Below, piece by piece: positions 1 to 9,256 of a stretch of 64,000 nucleotides of DNA (positions are counted from its first letter, which is position 1; each line of letters opens with the position of its first letter). Below the pieces are notes generated by a model. The model was given only the letters and a program-made list of their open reading frames with translations. It did not search any database and had not been told where the DNA came from. The stretch is from Quisquiliibacterium transsilvanicum (lineage in GTDB: Bacteria; Pseudomonadota; Gammaproteobacteria; Burkholderiales; Burkholderiaceae_E): positions 533,255-597,254 of the forward strand of contig NZ_JACHGB010000004.1 of the NCBI RefSeq assembly GCF_014202215.1. The letters are read 5' to 3'. A program made the position numbers and the translations under genes.

Positions 1-297
1 GCCGCGGCGATCGCTGCGCAGGGCATCCCGGTCTCGGCGGTCAACAAGGTCCAGGAAGGCCGGCCCCACGTGGTCGACATGCTCAAGAACGGCGAGATCG
101 CGCTCGTCATCAACACCGTCGAGGAGCGGCGCGGCGCAATCACCGATTCGCGCTCGATCCGCACCACCGCGCTCGCCCAGCGCGTCACCTACTACACCAC
201 GATGGCGGGCGCCCGGGCCGCGGTTGAAGGCCTGCGCGCGTTGCGCGGCTTCGAGGTCTACAGCCTGCAGGAACTGCATGGCGCCCTGACCGCCTGA
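1..297 (+). CDS. carB: Carbamoyl-phosphate synthase large subunit, C-terminal fragment
   Basis: The window opens inside this gene; only the last 98 residues are present. They form the end of the allosteric MGS-like domain, seen in PVSAVNKVQEGRPHVVDML, the NGEIALVINT stretch and the conserved TTALAQRVTYYTTMAGA segment. CarB makes carbamoyl phosphate from bicarbonate, ammonia and two ATP for pyrimidine and arginine synthesis, and this domain binds UMP and ornithine in the E. coli enzyme. greA follows after a strong hairpin, the order usual in beta- and gammaproteobacteria. The start lies outside the window. Confidence 0.93.
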   Translation, partial: AAAIAAQGIPVSAVNKVQEGRPHVVDMLKNGEIALVINTVEERRGAITDSRSIRTTALAQRVTYYTTMAGARAAVEGLRALRGFEVYSLQELHGALTA

Positions 298-315
298 TCG
301 TCGGGCGATCAAGCC

Positions 316-360
316 GGCCGCGCCGCTCCCGCGAGGGGCGGCGCGGCCGATCTCTTTGAA
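316..360 (+). terminator. Intrinsic terminator after carB
   Basis: Perfect 11-bp inverted repeat (316-326 with 338-348), very GC-rich, followed by the moderately T-rich tctcttt. It lies between the carB stop and the greA start, so it probably ends the carAB transcript or attenuates read-through into greA. Confidence 0.7.
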
Positions 361-413
361 CCCGGTCCAACCCCGCGCTGACGGGGCGGACCCACGAGAA
401 CCGGAGTCAACCG

Positions 414-890
414 ATGGCCACCACCCCTCTCACGGTGCGCGGAGCGCAGCTTCTCAAGGACGAGCTCCAGCGGCTGAAGTCGGTCGAGCGCCCCGCGGTG
501 ATCACTGCGATCGCCGAGGCGCGCGCCCAGGGCGACCTGTCAGAGAACGCCGAATACGACGCCGCGCGCGAGCGGCAGGGCTTCGTCGAAGGACGGATCG
601 CCGAACTCGAATCGAAGCTCGCCAATGCCCAGATCATCGATCCGCGCAGCCTCGAGGCCGACGGCCGCGTGGTGTTCGGCGCGACGGTCGAACTCGAGGA
701 GCTCGAGGCGGGTACTAAAGTGGTCTACCAGATCGTCGGCGAGGACGAGGCGGACATCAAGGCAGGGCGCATCTCGGTGTCGAGCCCGATCGCGCGTGCA
801 CTGATCGGCAAGTACAGCGGCGATGTGGCCGAGGTGCAGGCGCCTGGCGGTGTCCGCGAGTACGAAGTGCTCGACGTCCGCTACGAGTGA
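414..890 (+). CDS. greA: Transcription elongation factor GreA
   Basis: 158 residues, the normal GreA length. The N-terminal coiled coil is present (residues about 1-75), with the basic stretch and the acidic tip motif [16 protein letters not shown], whose D and E residues help the RNA polymerase active site cleave backtracked RNA. The C-terminal FKBP-like domain ends in the typical [12 protein letters not shown]. The protein enters the RNAP secondary channel to rescue arrested complexes. A purine-rich ribosome site (ccggag) precedes ATG 414. The gene sits after carB and converges with yhbY. Confidence 0.95.
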   Translation: MATTPLTVRGAQLLKDELQRLKSVERPAVITAIAEARAQGDLSENAEYDAARERQGFVEGRIAELESKLANAQIIDPRSLEADGRVVFGATVELEELEAGTKVVYQIVGEDEADIKAGRISVSSPIARALIGKYSGDVAEVQAPGGVREYEVLDVRYE

Positions 891-899
891 GACTCCGGA

Positions 900-938
900 C
901 GCAGCGGCGGTGCCTGGCTGGCGGGCACCGCCGCTGCG
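900..938. terminator. Convergent hairpin between greA and yhbY
   Basis: A 15-bp perfect inverted repeat (900-914 with 924-938) with a 9-nt loop fills the gap between the greA stop and the yhbY stop. It has no clear T-run on either side, so it probably acts as a bidirectional RNA-end hairpin for the two converging genes. Confidence 0.6.
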
Positions 939-939
939 G

Positions 940-1575
940 TCAGCGCTTGCGTCCGCCCGACTTGCCCTGCGTGCGCGAAGGGCCCTGGGCTCCGGGGCCC
1001 CTGCCGCCGCGGGAGGCAGGCCCGCGCGGAGCGGACAGGCCGCCGCCGCGGTTCGCCAAGGGGCGCCCTGCGCGGCTGCCGCGCGGGTCCTCGCGAGAGG
1101 CGTGGGTAGTGGGCCGGCCGGTGGCTTCGATGCCCCAGACCTTGGCGCGGGGCGTGGCTTCGGCGGCGGGTTTCACCGCGGCCGGCCTGCGCGAGCCGCG
1201 CGACGGCGCCGACGTCTTGCCGATGGCGGCCGCCTTCTTGGGGACGTGCGGGCCGCGCGGCCGGGACTGGGCCTCGGCGGGCTTGGGCCGGTACACCACC
1301 AGCAGCTTGCCGATCATCTGGACCGGGGCGCAGGCGAGCGACTCGCACAACTGCGTCATTATCGACTGGCGCAATTCGCGATCGTCGCCAAACACCCGGA
1401 TCTTGATCAGCTCGTGAACCTCGATGGCCCGGCGGGCTTCCATGAGCACCGCCTCGGTGAGGCCCGCCTCACCGATCAGGATCACCGGGTCCAGGTGGTG
1501 GGCGCGGGCCCTGAGTTCCTTGCGCTCGGTGGGCGTGAGGACGGGCGCGAGTTCGGGGGATTCGGTCGATTGCAT
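940..1575 (-). CDS. yhbY: CRS1-YhbY domain RNA-binding protein with long basic tail
   Basis: Residues about 14-98 are a standard YhbY/CRM domain ([47 protein letters not shown]). In E. coli this small protein associates with pre-50S ribosomal particles. Here the protein is 211 residues, about twice the bacterial norm. The extra 110 or so residues are basic and Gly/Arg/Pro-rich, ending in RGG-like sequence and KSGGRKR, and look disordered. The gene is divergent from rlmE, another 50S maturation factor, with 66 bp between them that contain a GATAAT box at 1609-1614. The domain call is secure; the role of the tail is unknown. Confidence 0.88.
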   Translation of the reverse strand: MQSTESPELAPVLTPTERKELRARAHHLDPVILIGEAGLTEAVLMEARRAIEVHELIKIRVFGDDRELRQSIMTQLCESLACAPVQMIGKLLVVYRPKPAEAQSRPRGPHVPKKAAAIGKTSAPSRGSRRPAAVKPAAEATPRAKVWGIEATGRPTTHASREDPRGSRAGRPLANRGGGLSAPRGPASRGGRGPGAQGPSRTQGKSGGRKR

Positions 1576-1641
1576 GCGCGCATGCTACAGCAAGAGCCGC
1601 CGCGGGCGATAATCCGCGATTGCTCCTCCCACGGTAACCCG

Positions 1642-2283
1642 ATGGCCAAGAAGAAGAAGCTGAACAAGGCGTGGCTGGCGCAGCACCTCACCGATCCCTA
1701 CGTGAAGCAGGCACAGCAGCATGGCTACCGATCCCGGGCCGCCTTCAAGCTGATCGAGATCGACGAGCAGGACCGGCTGATCCGCCGCGGCGACACCATC
1801 GTGGACCTCGGTTCCGTGCCGGGAGCCTGGAGCCAGGTGCTGCGCGAGCGGCTCGCGGTTCCGGGTGGCGGCATCGACGGACGGATCGTGGCGCTGGATC
1901 TGCTGCCGATGGAGCCGGTCGCCAATGTCGAGTTTCTCCAGGGCGATTTCCGCGAAGCGGAGGTGCTCGAGGCACTTGAACGCCTCGTCGGCGACCGCCC
2001 CGTCGACCTGGTCGTTTCGGACATGGCGCCCAATCTGTCCGGAGTCGCGGCGGCAGACTCGGCCCGGATGGCCGACCTGATCGAGCTCGCGGTCGACTTC
2101 GCGGTCCATCACCTGAAGCCGGACGGGGCCCTGCTGGTCAAGTGCTTCCACGGCAGCGGCTACAGTCAGTTGGTGGCCCTCTTCAAGAGGCATTTCGTCA
2201 CCGTTTCGCCGCGCAAGCCGAAGGCCTCGCGCGACAAGTCGGCCGAAACCTATCTGCTTGGCCGGGGCCTGAAGGAGAAGTGA
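1642..2283 (+). CDS. rlmE: 23S rRNA 2'-O-ribose methyltransferase (U2552), RlmE/FtsJ
   Basis: 213 residues, close to E. coli RrmJ. It carries the SAM-binding motif [13 protein letters not shown] and the K-D-K-E catalytic residues: the lysine in YRSRAAFKL, the aspartate in [12 protein letters not shown], the lysine in [10 protein letters not shown] and the glutamate in SAETYLL. It methylates U2552 of 23S rRNA in the late 50S subunit. An open frame runs upstream from 823 without a stop, but homology begins at [11 protein letters not shown], so ATG 1642 is chosen. ftsH follows, the classic rlmE-ftsH pair. Confidence 0.95.
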   Translation: MAKKKKLNKAWLAQHLTDPYVKQAQQHGYRSRAAFKLIEIDEQDRLIRRGDTIVDLGSVPGAWSQVLRERLAVPGGGIDGRIVALDLLPMEPVANVEFLQGDFREAEVLEALERLVGDRPVDLVVSDMAPNLSGVAAADSARMADLIELAVDFAVHHLKPDGALLVKCFHGSGYSQLVALFKRHFVTVSPRKPKASRDKSAETYLLGRGLKEK

Positions 2284-2327
2284 TCTGTAAGGTCCATACG
2301 GATCAACGACTTATGTCAGGCTTGCGG

Positions 2328-2357
2328 CTGGCACTTGCGCCCCAATCTGCGTAGAAT
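2328..2357 (+). promoter_or_regulatory. Candidate sigma-70 promoter of ftsH
   Basis: ctggca (2328-2333), 18-bp spacer, tagaat (2352-2357). Transcription would start near 2364, just before the ribosome site aaggag at 2371-2376 and the GTG start of ftsH at 2385. The -35 is only partly consensus. Confidence 0.5.
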
Positions 2358-2384
2358 CGAAGAGCTGCAAAAGGAGCGGAATCT

Positions 2385-4286
2385 GTGAACAACGTTTTCT
2401 CGAAGGCGGCGGTCTGGCTGGTCATCGCACTGGTCCTGTTCACCGTCTTCAAGCAGTTCGACACCCGCCAGGTGCGCGGCGCCGACATGCCGTATTCCCA
2501 GTTCATGGCGGAAGCCAGGGACGGCCGCGTCGAAGGCGTCACCATCGACGGTCGAACGCTGCGGGTCCGCGCCAAGGACAATCGCGCCTACATCGTCTAC
2601 TCGCCGAGCGACCCCTGGATGGTCGGCGATCTGATGAAGTACGGCGTCCAGGTCAACGCCAAGCCCGAGGAGGAGCAGTCGCTGCTGCTCAACATCTTCG
2701 TGTCCTGGTTCCCCATGCTGCTGCTCATCGGGGTGTGGGTGTTCTTCATGCGCCAGATGCAGGGGGGAGGGCGCGGCGGCGCGTTCTCCTTCGGCAAGTC
2801 TCGCGCCCGCCTGCTCGACGAGTCCAACAACACCATCACCTTCGCTGACGTCGCCGGCTGCGACGAGGCCAAGGAGGAGGTGCAGGAGCTCGTCGATTTC
2901 CTGCGCGATCCCTCGCGCTTCCAGAAGCTGGGCGGGCGCATCCCGCGCGGCGTGCTGATGGTCGGGTCGCCGGGCACAGGCAAGACGCTGCTCGCTCGCG
3001 CCATCGCCGGCGAGGCCAAGGTTCCCTTCTTCTCCATCTCGGGCTCCGACTTCGTCGAGATGTTCGTCGGCGTGGGCGCCGCGCGTGTCCGCGACATGTT
3101 CGAGAACGCGAAGAAGCACGCGCCCTGCATCCTGTTCATCGACGAGATCGACGCGGTGGGCCGCCAGCGCGGCGCCGGCCTGGGCGGCGGCAACGACGAG
3201 CGCGAGCAGACGCTGAACCAGCTGCTGGTCGAGATGGACGGTTTCGAGACTGGCCAGGGCGTCATCGTGATTGCCGCCACCAACCGGCCCGACGTCCTCG
3301 ACCCCGCGCTGCTGCGCCCGGGGCGCTTCGACCGTCAGGTCGTGGTGCCGCTGCCGGACATCCGTGGCCGCGAGCAGATCCTCAACGTGCACATGCGCAA
3401 GGTCCCGATCGGCGCGGACGTGCGCGCCGAGATCATCGCGCGCGGCACGCCCGGCTTCTCGGGTGCCGACCTGGCCAACCTCGTCAACGAGGCTGCGCTG
3501 TTCGCCGCCCGCCGCGCCGCGCGGCTCGTCGAGATGGTCGACTTCGAGCGCGCCAAGGACAAGATCATCATGGGCGCAGAACGCCGCTCCATCGTGATGC
3601 CCGAGGACGAGCGCCGCAACACCGCGTTCCACGAGTCTGGCCACGTCATCGTCGCGAAGATGCTGCCCAAGACCGACCCGGTCCACAAGGTCACCGTCAT
3701 CCCGCGCGGGCGGGCGCTTGGCGTCACCATGCAGCTGCCCGTCGAGGACCGCTACAGCATGGATCGCGACCGCATGCTGAACACCATCGCAGTGCTGTTC
3801 GGCGGCCGCATCGCGGAGGAGGTGTTCATGAACCAGATGACCACCGGCGCCTCCAACGATTTCGAGCGGGCCACCGCCATCGCGCGCGACATGGTCACGC
3901 GCTACGGCATGAGCGACGTGATGGGTCCGATGGTCTACGCCGAGAACGAAGGCGAGGTGTTCCTCGGGCGTTCGATCACCAAGACCACCCATGTCTCCGA
4001 AGAAACCATGCGCAAGGTCGACAGCGAGATTCGGCGCATCATCGACGAGCAGTACGCCGTTGCGCGAACGATTCTCGAGGGCAACCGGGAGAAGGTCGAG
4101 GTGATGGCGAAGGCGCTCCTCGAGTGGGAGACCCTCGACAGCGACCAGATCGACGACATCTGCGCTGGACGCGACCCGCGTCCGCCCAAGGAACCCTCGG
4201 GCGGCAATGCGGGCGGTGGCGGAGGCGGCAGCGCCTCGGCGCCCACCGGCGTGGTGCCGAACGCCCCCGCTGCGCCTGCAGCCTGA
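2385..4286 (+). CDS. ftsH: ATP-dependent zinc metalloprotease FtsH
   Basis: 633-residue membrane-anchored AAA protease that degrades membrane proteins and unstable regulators. Membrane segments lie at residues about 8-23 and 104-122 with a periplasmic domain between. Walker A is GSPGTGKT (194-201; the usual second residue P is S), Walker [14 protein letters not shown] (249-261), second region of homology [20 protein letters not shown]. The zinc site is HESGH (416-420; A of the usual HEAGH is S), with the third ligand in the NDFERAT region. Start is GTG 2385 with aaggag 9 nt upstream. The C-terminus is a Gly/Ala/Pro tail. It follows rlmE and precedes folP-glmM. Confidence 0.97.
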   Translation: MNNVFSKAAVWLVIALVLFTVFKQFDTRQVRGADMPYSQFMAEARDGRVEGVTIDGRTLRVRAKDNRAYIVYSPSDPWMVGDLMKYGVQVNAKPEEEQSLLLNIFVSWFPMLLLIGVWVFFMRQMQGGGRGGAFSFGKSRARLLDESNNTITFADVAGCDEAKEEVQELVDFLRDPSRFQKLGGRIPRGVLMVGSPGTGKTLLARAIAGEAKVPFFSISGSDFVEMFVGVGAARVRDMFENAKKHAPCILFIDEIDAVGRQRGAGLGGGNDEREQTLNQLLVEMDGFETGQGVIVIAATNRPDVLDPALLRPGRFDRQVVVPLPDIRGREQILNVHMRKVPIGADVRAEIIARGTPGFSGADLANLVNEAALFAARRAARLVEMVDFERAKDKIIMGAERRSIVMPEDERRNTAFHESGHVIVAKMLPKTDPVHKVTVIPRGRALGVTMQLPVEDRYSMDRDRMLNTIAVLFGGRIAEEVFMNQMTTGASNDFERATAIARDMVTRYGMSDVMGPMVYAENEGEVFLGRSITKTTHVSEETMRKVDSEIRRIIDEQYAVARTILEGNREKVEVMAKALLEWETLDSDQIDDICAGRDPRPPKEPSGGNAGGGGGGSASAPTGVVPNAPAAPAA

Positions 4287-4302
4287 GGCGCGCTTCGTTC
4301 CA

Positions 4303-4334
4303 CGGCAAGCGGCGGGTCTTCCCGCCGCTTGCCG
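4303..4334 (+). terminator. Perfect 14-bp hairpin between ftsH and folP
   Basis: Positions 4303-4316 and 4321-4334 are perfect inverted repeats around a 4-nt loop (tctt). The stem is very stable but is followed by ttctgccc rather than a T-run. It lies 17 nt after the ftsH stop and 20 nt before the folP start, so it may end most ftsH transcripts, or protect the 3' end while letting some polymerase through. Confidence 0.55.
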
Positions 4335-4353
4335 TTCTGCCCTCCACCCTCGC

Positions 4354-5199
4354 ATGACCCTCCCGGCCGGAATGCCCCAGACGCTGCGCTGCGGCCGATT
4401 CGAGCTCCAGCTCTCGCGTCCGCTGGTGATGGGCATCGTCAACACGACGCCGGACTCCTTCTCCGACGGCGGCCGCTACCTGGCGGCCGATGCTGCGATC
4501 CGCCATGCGCGCCGTCTGCTGGATGAGGGCGCCGACCTGCTGGACATCGGCGGCGAGTCGACCCGGCCAGGCTCGGCTGCGGTGTCCGAGGCCGAGGAGC
4601 TCGGCCGGGTTCTGCCGGTGCTCGAGGCGCTGCGCGGCTGCGGCCGGCCCCTGTCGGTGGACACGCGCCATGCGGCAGTGATGCGCGGGGTGTTGAGCGC
4701 GGGCGCGGACATGATCAACGACGTGGCCGGTTTCCGTGCCCCCGGTGCGCTGGAGGCGGTCGCGGGCGGCACTGCCGGGCTGTGCGTCATGCACATGCTG
4801 GGCGAGCCGTCGACGATGCAGCAGGCGCCCGTCTATCGCGACGTCGTGGCGGAGGTCGCCGCCTTCCTCCGGGACCGGGTGTCGGCGCTGCTTGCCTGTG
4901 GCGTCGCCCGGGAGCGGATCGTGCTCGATCCGGGAATCGGCTTCGGCAAGAACCTCGAGCACAACCTGAGCCTGCTGCGCGGGCTGTCCGGGCTGGCCGG
5001 CCTCGGTCTTCCGCTGCTGCTGGGCGTGTCGCGCAAATCAATGGTCGGCCAGATCACAGGGCGGGGAGTCGGCGAACGCATGGCGGGCAGCGTGGCTGCG
5101 GCGCTGGCGTCGGTTCACCGGGGGGCGGCGATCGTGAGGGTTCACGACGTTGCTGAAACGAAGGACGCGCTTGCGGTCTGGCAGGCGATCGAGGGTTGA
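4354..5199 (+). CDS. folP: Dihydropteroate synthase
   Basis: 281-residue TIM-barrel enzyme that joins p-aminobenzoate to 6-hydroxymethyl-dihydropterin diphosphate in folate synthesis. Signature motifs are [15 protein letters not shown] near the N-terminus, [27 protein letters not shown] and LGVSRKS. Start ATG 4354 is chosen because the open frame runs back through the terminator hairpin into ftsH; ATG 4372 is an alternative. The stop is followed one base later by the glmM start, so the two are tightly coupled, as in many proteobacteria. Confidence 0.95.
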   Translation: MTLPAGMPQTLRCGRFELQLSRPLVMGIVNTTPDSFSDGGRYLAADAAIRHARRLLDEGADLLDIGGESTRPGSAAVSEAEELGRVLPVLEALRGCGRPLSVDTRHAAVMRGVLSAGADMINDVAGFRAPGALEAVAGGTAGLCVMHMLGEPSTMQQAPVYRDVVAEVAAFLRDRVSALLACGVARERIVLDPGIGFGKNLEHNLSLLRGLSGLAGLGLPLLLGVSRKSMVGQITGRGVGERMAGSVAAALASVHRGAAIVRVHDVAETKDALAVWQAIEG

Positions 5200-5200
5200 G

Positions 5201-6529
5201 ATGGGACGCAGATACTTCGGAACCGATGGTGTGCGGGGCAGGGTCGGCGAGGCGCCGATCACGCCGGACTTCGTGCTGAGGCTTGGCTATGCGGCCGGCC
5301 GCGTGCTGGCGGGGCGCGAGAGCGGCCGGCCGACCGTGCTGATCGGCAAGGACACGCGCATCTCGGGCTACATGCTCGAAGCTGCTCTGGAGGCGGGCTT
5401 TTCGGCGGCGGGGGTCGATGTCCTGCTGTCGGGGCCGCTGCCGACGCCAGGGGTCGCCTACCTGACCCGGGCGCTGAGGCTCACCGCCGGCGTGGTGATC
5501 AGCGCGTCGCACAATCCCTTTGACGACAACGGGATCAAGTTCTTCTCCGGCGACGGCAACAAGCTGCCCGACGCCCTCGAGGAGCGTATCGAGGCGGCGC
5601 TGGAGGCGCCGATCGGCTGCGTCCGCTCGGACCTGCTGGGCAAGGCGCGCCGCATCGACGATGCCGCTGGCCGATACATCGAGTTCTGCAAGAGCTCGTT
5701 CCCGGCCTCCCTCGACCTGCGCGGCATGAAGATGGTGGTCGATTGCGCGCACGGCGCTGCCTACCACACCGCGCCGCACGTCTTCCATGAGCTCGGCGCC
5801 GAGGTCGTCACCATCGGCGCCAGCCCGAACGGGACGAACATCAACGACGGCGTGGGAGCCACTCACCTCGAGGCGCTTCGCGCCGCGGTGCTCGAGCATC
5901 GCGCCGACCTCGGCATCGCGGTCGACGGCGATGCCGACCGGCTCATGATGGTCGATGCCGAAGGTCGCGAGTACAACGGCGACCAGCTGCTCTACGTCAT
6001 CGTGCGGGAGCGGCTGTCGCGCGGCCCGGTGGCGGGGGCGGTCGGTACGCTGATGTCCAACCTGGCGCTGGAGCAGGCGTTCGCGCGGCTCGGCATCGGT
6101 TTCGAGCGCGCCAAGGTGGGCGACCGCTACGTGCTGGAGCGCATGCGTGCGCGCGGCTGGCTCTATGGTGGCGAGAGCTCGGGCCATCTGCTGTGCCTGG
6201 ACAACCATAGCACCGGCGACGGCACCATCAGCGCGCTGCAGGTGCTGTCGGCCATCCGGCGCAGCGGCCGAAGCCTGCCCGAACTCACCGAGGACCTGGT
6301 GATGTTTCCGCAGACGCTGGTGAACGTGACGATCGCGAAGGGCTTCGACTGGGAGCGCAATCCCGCACTGCAGCGCGAGCAGCTCGCTGCGCAGGCAGAG
6401 CTCGGCGAACACGGCCGCATCCTGATCCGGCCGTCCGGCACCGAACCGCTGCTGCGGGTGATGGTCGAGGCGCGCGATGCTGGCCTTGCACACCGGGTTG
6501 CGAACCGTCTCGCCCAGGCCGTTTCGTGA
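5201..6529 (+). CDS. glmM: Phosphoglucosamine mutase
   Basis: 442 residues, family length. It converts glucosamine-6-phosphate to glucosamine-1-phosphate for UDP-GlcNAc, peptidoglycan and LPS synthesis. The opening [11 protein letters not shown], the active-site SASHNP with the phosphoserine near residue 103, the metal loop DGDADR and the phosphate-binding [12 protein letters not shown] are all present. ATG 5201 is one base after the folP stop; the longer open frame from 5150 is rejected because it overlaps folP and precedes the conserved start. The ribosome site gaggg lies within the folP end. Confidence 0.96.
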   Translation: MGRRYFGTDGVRGRVGEAPITPDFVLRLGYAAGRVLAGRESGRPTVLIGKDTRISGYMLEAALEAGFSAAGVDVLLSGPLPTPGVAYLTRALRLTAGVVISASHNPFDDNGIKFFSGDGNKLPDALEERIEAALEAPIGCVRSDLLGKARRIDDAAGRYIEFCKSSFPASLDLRGMKMVVDCAHGAAYHTAPHVFHELGAEVVTIGASPNGTNINDGVGATHLEALRAAVLEHRADLGIAVDGDADRLMMVDAEGREYNGDQLLYVIVRERLSRGPVAGAVGTLMSNLALEQAFARLGIGFERAKVGDRYVLERMRARGWLYGGESSGHLLCLDNHSTGDGTISALQVLSAIRRSGRSLPELTEDLVMFPQTLVNVTIAKGFDWERNPALQREQLAAQAELGEHGRILIRPSGTEPLLRVMVEARDAGLAHRVANRLAQAVS

Positions 6530-6590
6530 GCATTCCCGGCGCGGGGTTTCGCCCGGGTGTGGTCCCCGAACATCGCCGGGGTTGCCGGTT

Positions 6591-6618
6591 TTGGATTGCG
6601 GCGCGCTTGCGATATACT
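6591..6618 (+). promoter_or_regulatory. Promoter of the tRNA cluster
   Basis: ttggat (6591-6596), 16-bp spacer, tatact (6613-6618). The predicted start near 6625 is a few bases before tRNA-Pro, as expected for a stable-RNA operon. Confidence 0.6.
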
Positions 6619-6628
6619 TCACGTCCTC

Positions 6629-6705
<77 letters not shown>

Positions 6706-6758
6706 GTCTTTCGGCAGCGCACTACCAGGGCGCAACGTTGTCCGGCCCGATTGAATCG

Positions 6759-6835
<77 letters not shown>

Positions 6836-6898
6836 CGCTACGCACGTGGTTGCCGGGGGTCAAGTTTCATCGCGTCGCGTTCGCGCGGCGTGAACGGT

Positions 6899-6975
6899 GG
6901 TGGCTGTAGCTCAGCTGGTAGAGTCCCGGATTGTGATTCCGGTTGTCGCGGGTTCGAGTCCCGTCAGCCACCCCA
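6899..6975 (+). tRNA. tRNA-His (GUG)
   Basis: Cloverleaf with anticodon GTG in ttgtgat, acceptor stem gtggctg/cagccac and the extra 5' G at 6899 that marks tRNA-His. CCA is encoded. It is third in the Pro-Arg-His cluster. Confidence 0.95.
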
Positions 6976-7083
6976 AAGAATTCAAGCATTCAGCGGCGCG
7001 TTCTGCGTCTTGGCTGCACACCTCCGTGCAGCTGGGTGTTGCATATCTCTGCAACATGCCTGCTCGGCGCGGGTTGCCACGTC

Positions 7084-7602
7084 TCACTTGTGCGGCAAGT
7101 ACCGCCCCGACGTTCTGGGTCGGGCCGCCTCGGCTTCCTCGCGGGCGCGCTCACGCGCTTCGATGGCCTTCAACGTGGCCATTCGCTGCTCGTGCTGTTC
7201 GCGGAAGTCGGCCCGCAGGTCCCGCATCCGAAGTTCATGATCTCGCTGCGCGCGCTCGCGCTGAATCTCGTGGATCTGTTCGCGCATCCGCTGGGTGCGA
7301 TCGAGCGCGCGCAGCCTGGCGCGCGCTTCCTCCGCTTCTTGCGCGGCCTGCTCCATGGGCGGGGTCGACGCGACCGCCTCGGCATTCGCGGGCGATGCAG
7401 GGGAGGGCGAACGGTATCGGGGCGCCGCGTGCGGGGCTGCGACGCACGGGCGATCCTGGTAGCGCATCCGGCCGTCCTCCGTGCACTGGTAGATCTGCGC
7501 CCAGGCGGAGTTCGCTATCGGGGCCAGGACGAGCCCGAACAGGCAGGCGCCAAGGGAGCGCCGGAGCGGCGCGGTGGCGCGTGCGGTAGCGGTGATGCAC
7601 AT
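7084..7602 (-). CDS. Secreted DUF4124-type protein with coiled-coil tail
   Basis: 172 residues. The start at 7602 has an ideal aggagga site upstream; the frame is open further back but without support. An N-terminal signal peptide (LGACLFGLVLAPIANSAWAQ) ends near residue 36, followed by IYQCTEDGRMRYQDRPC, the DUF4124 pattern with two cysteines. The rest is an Arg/Glu-rich helix (about residues 85-160) likely to form a coiled coil. Such proteins are probably periplasmic; no function is established. It converges with the tRNA cluster. Confidence 0.75.
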   Translation of the reverse strand: MCITATARATAPLRRSLGACLFGLVLAPIANSAWAQIYQCTEDGRMRYQDRPCVAAPHAAPRYRSPSPASPANAEAVASTPPMEQAAQEAEEARARLRALDRTQRMREQIHEIQRERAQRDHELRMRDLRADFREQHEQRMATLKAIEARERAREEAEAARPRTSGRYLPHK

Positions 7603-7840
7603 CTCGTTGCTCCTCCTGTGTTCAGGCGAGCGCCGCAGTCCAGCGGCTTGCGCCGAAGATCCCGTTGGTGAGGGCGGCTGTGACTCGCCTGGCGATGGTC
7701 GATCGCCTGGCAATAGTGCACTGGGGCGATCTCGCGCGCTCCGGTGAGCACGCCCATATGGCCAGCCGTGCCCGACAGAAGGCAGATCGGGAGCGCGTCC
7801 CGCGGCCAGGGATTCCTCCGGGCGTTGTCGCCTTGTCGCG

Positions 7841-8140
7841 TCAGCGCGCCCGCGCCGGCCTGGAAGAGGTCGCCCGCTGCTGCGCATCCCTGCGCACCTG
7901 TTCCGGCAGGCGGCGCAGCATCCAGCGGATCGCCAGGGGGATCAGCACCAGGTCGTCGATCAGGCCGATGAAGGGCACGGCGAGATCCGGGATGAGGTCG
8001 ATCGGCGAGACGAGATACAGCGCCAGCAGCACCACCCCCGCTTTCAGCCAGCGCGGCGCGCCAGGATGGCGCACTGCGAACCACAGCGTCCGAGCGTCGC
8101 CACGGACCAGCGCCCACAGCATCGACAGTCGTTTCCACAT
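7841..8140 (-). CDS. YkvA-like DUF1232 membrane protein
   Basis: 99 residues from ATG 8140, which has aaagga 8 nt upstream; a TTG at 8158 is the less likely alternative. It shows the DUF1232 core YLVSPIDLIPDLAVPFIGLIDD with the conserved SPIDLIPD motif and one or two membrane helices. The function of this widespread family is unknown. The 238 bp between it and the neighbouring DUF4124 gene show no gene. It is divergent from rpiA. Confidence 0.8.
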   Translation of the reverse strand: MWKRLSMLWALVRGDARTLWFAVRHPGAPRWLKAGVVLLALYLVSPIDLIPDLAVPFIGLIDDLVLIPLAIRWMLRRLPEQVRRDAQQRATSSRPARAR

Positions 8141-8248
8141 CGGGCAGGTCCTTTGCAACGGGATGCGCGTCCCCGTTCGGACGGGCTTGCCCCATGACCA
8201 AGATTGGGGTCCTGCCCGCCCACGTCAACCCCCGGGCGGGCGCTCCGC

Positions 8249-8254
8249 TAGAAT
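8249..8254 (+). promoter_or_regulatory. -10 box immediately before rpiA
   Basis: tagaat ends 6 nt before the rpiA ATG at 8261. If this is the functional -10, transcription starts at or next to the ATG and the mRNA is leaderless. No good -35 is seen, so the call is tentative. Confidence 0.35.
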
Positions 8255-8260
8255 TCCGCC

Positions 8261-8941
8261 ATGGACCAGAACGAACTCAAACGCGCCGTCGCCCGGGCGG
8301 CCATCGACCACCTCACGTCCGGGGCCCTCGTCGGCGTGGGCAGCGGTTCCACCGTCAACCTCTTCATCGAGGAACTCGGCCGCGTGCGCGACCGGGTCGC
8401 CGGCGCCGTCTCCAGCTCCGAGGCGAGCAGTCAGCGACTGCGGGCGCAGGGCATCGAGGTGCTCGACCTGAACGAGGTCCTCGCGTCCGGCCGCGAGATC
8501 CCGGTCTACGTCGATGGCGCCGATGAAATCAATCCGGCGCTGCAGATGATCAAGGGCGGCGGCGCCGCGCTGACGCGCGAGAAGATCGTTGCGGCGGCCT
8601 GCCGCCGCTTCGTCTGCATCGTCGATGAGTCGAAATGCGTCGACGTTCTCGGCCGCTATCCGCTGCCGGTCGAGGTGATTCCGATGGCGCGCGAGCTCGT
8701 CGCGGCCCGGCTGCGCGCCCTCGGCGGCCAGCCGAAGGTTCGCGACGGGGTGGTGACCGACAACGGGCAGCTGATTCTCGACGTTGCGGGGCTGCGCATT
8801 GCCGACGCCGCTTCGATGGAGGCGGAGATCAACCAGTGGCCGGGCGTGGTGACGGTGGGGCTGTTCGCCCGCAAGGGCGCCGACGTGGCGCTGGTGGCGA
8901 CCCCGGGCGGCGTGGAGCAGCGCCTTCCCGCGGGCGCCTGA
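8261..8941 (+). CDS. rpiA: Ribose-5-phosphate isomerase A
   Basis: 226 residues. It interconverts ribose-5-phosphate and ribulose-5-phosphate in the pentose phosphate pathway. Family motifs are VGVGSGSTV (phosphate loop), [23 protein letters not shown], with the catalytic Asp and Lys/Glu residues, and [12 protein letters not shown]. No Shine-Dalgarno is seen before ATG 8261, consistent with the -10 box lying only 6 nt upstream. yggX follows on the opposite strand, convergent. Confidence 0.95.
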   Translation: MDQNELKRAVARAAIDHLTSGALVGVGSGSTVNLFIEELGRVRDRVAGAVSSSEASSQRLRAQGIEVLDLNEVLASGREIPVYVDGADEINPALQMIKGGGAALTREKIVAAACRRFVCIVDESKCVDVLGRYPLPVEVIPMARELVAARLRALGGQPKVRDGVVTDNGQLILDVAGLRIADAASMEAEINQWPGVVTVGLFARKGADVALVATPGGVEQRLPAGA

Positions 8942-8959
8942 AGGCCCGGCCGCCCCCGC

Positions 8960-9232
8960 TCAGTCGGCGGGCGGAACGTATCCCGCCACCCGGTCGGCGC
9001 CCTCGCCGAAGAAGTACCCCTCCATCTGCGCCGCCAGGTACTTGCGCGCGCGCGGGTCGGAGAGGTTGAGGCGGTTCTCGTTGACCAGCATGGTCTGGTG
9101 CTTGAGCCAGCCCTGCCAGGCCTCCTTCGAGGCGTTCTCGTACAGCCGCTTGCCCAGGTCGCCGGGGTAGGGCGGGAAATCGAGGCCTTCGGCCTCGCGC
9201 TGCAGCTTCACGCAAAACACGGTGCGCGCCAT
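8960..9232 (-). CDS. yggX: Fe(II)-trafficking / oxidative damage protection protein YggX
   Basis: 90 residues, the exact family size. It opens with [17 protein letters not shown], including the single conserved cysteine, and continues with [10 protein letters not shown] and the W-x-x-W-L-x-H-Q-T-M-L-x-N-E motif. In enterics it protects Fe-S enzymes against oxidation. It lies 24 bp downstream of argA on the same strand and is probably cotranscribed with it. Confidence 0.94.
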   Translation of the reverse strand: MARTVFCVKLQREAEGLDFPPYPGDLGKRLYENASKEAWQGWLKHQTMLVNENRLNLSDPRARKYLAAQMEGYFFGEGADRVAGYVPPAD

Positions 9233-9256
9233 TGGGTCTCCAGGGAAGAAGGGTTC

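Noticed and set aside
823-1641. Upstream extension of the rlmE frame
   Set aside because: It runs through the greA end and opposite yhbY; RlmE homology starts at 1642.
2316-4445. 709-residue open frame opposite ftsH
   Set aside because: Complement of a certain gene; no motif.
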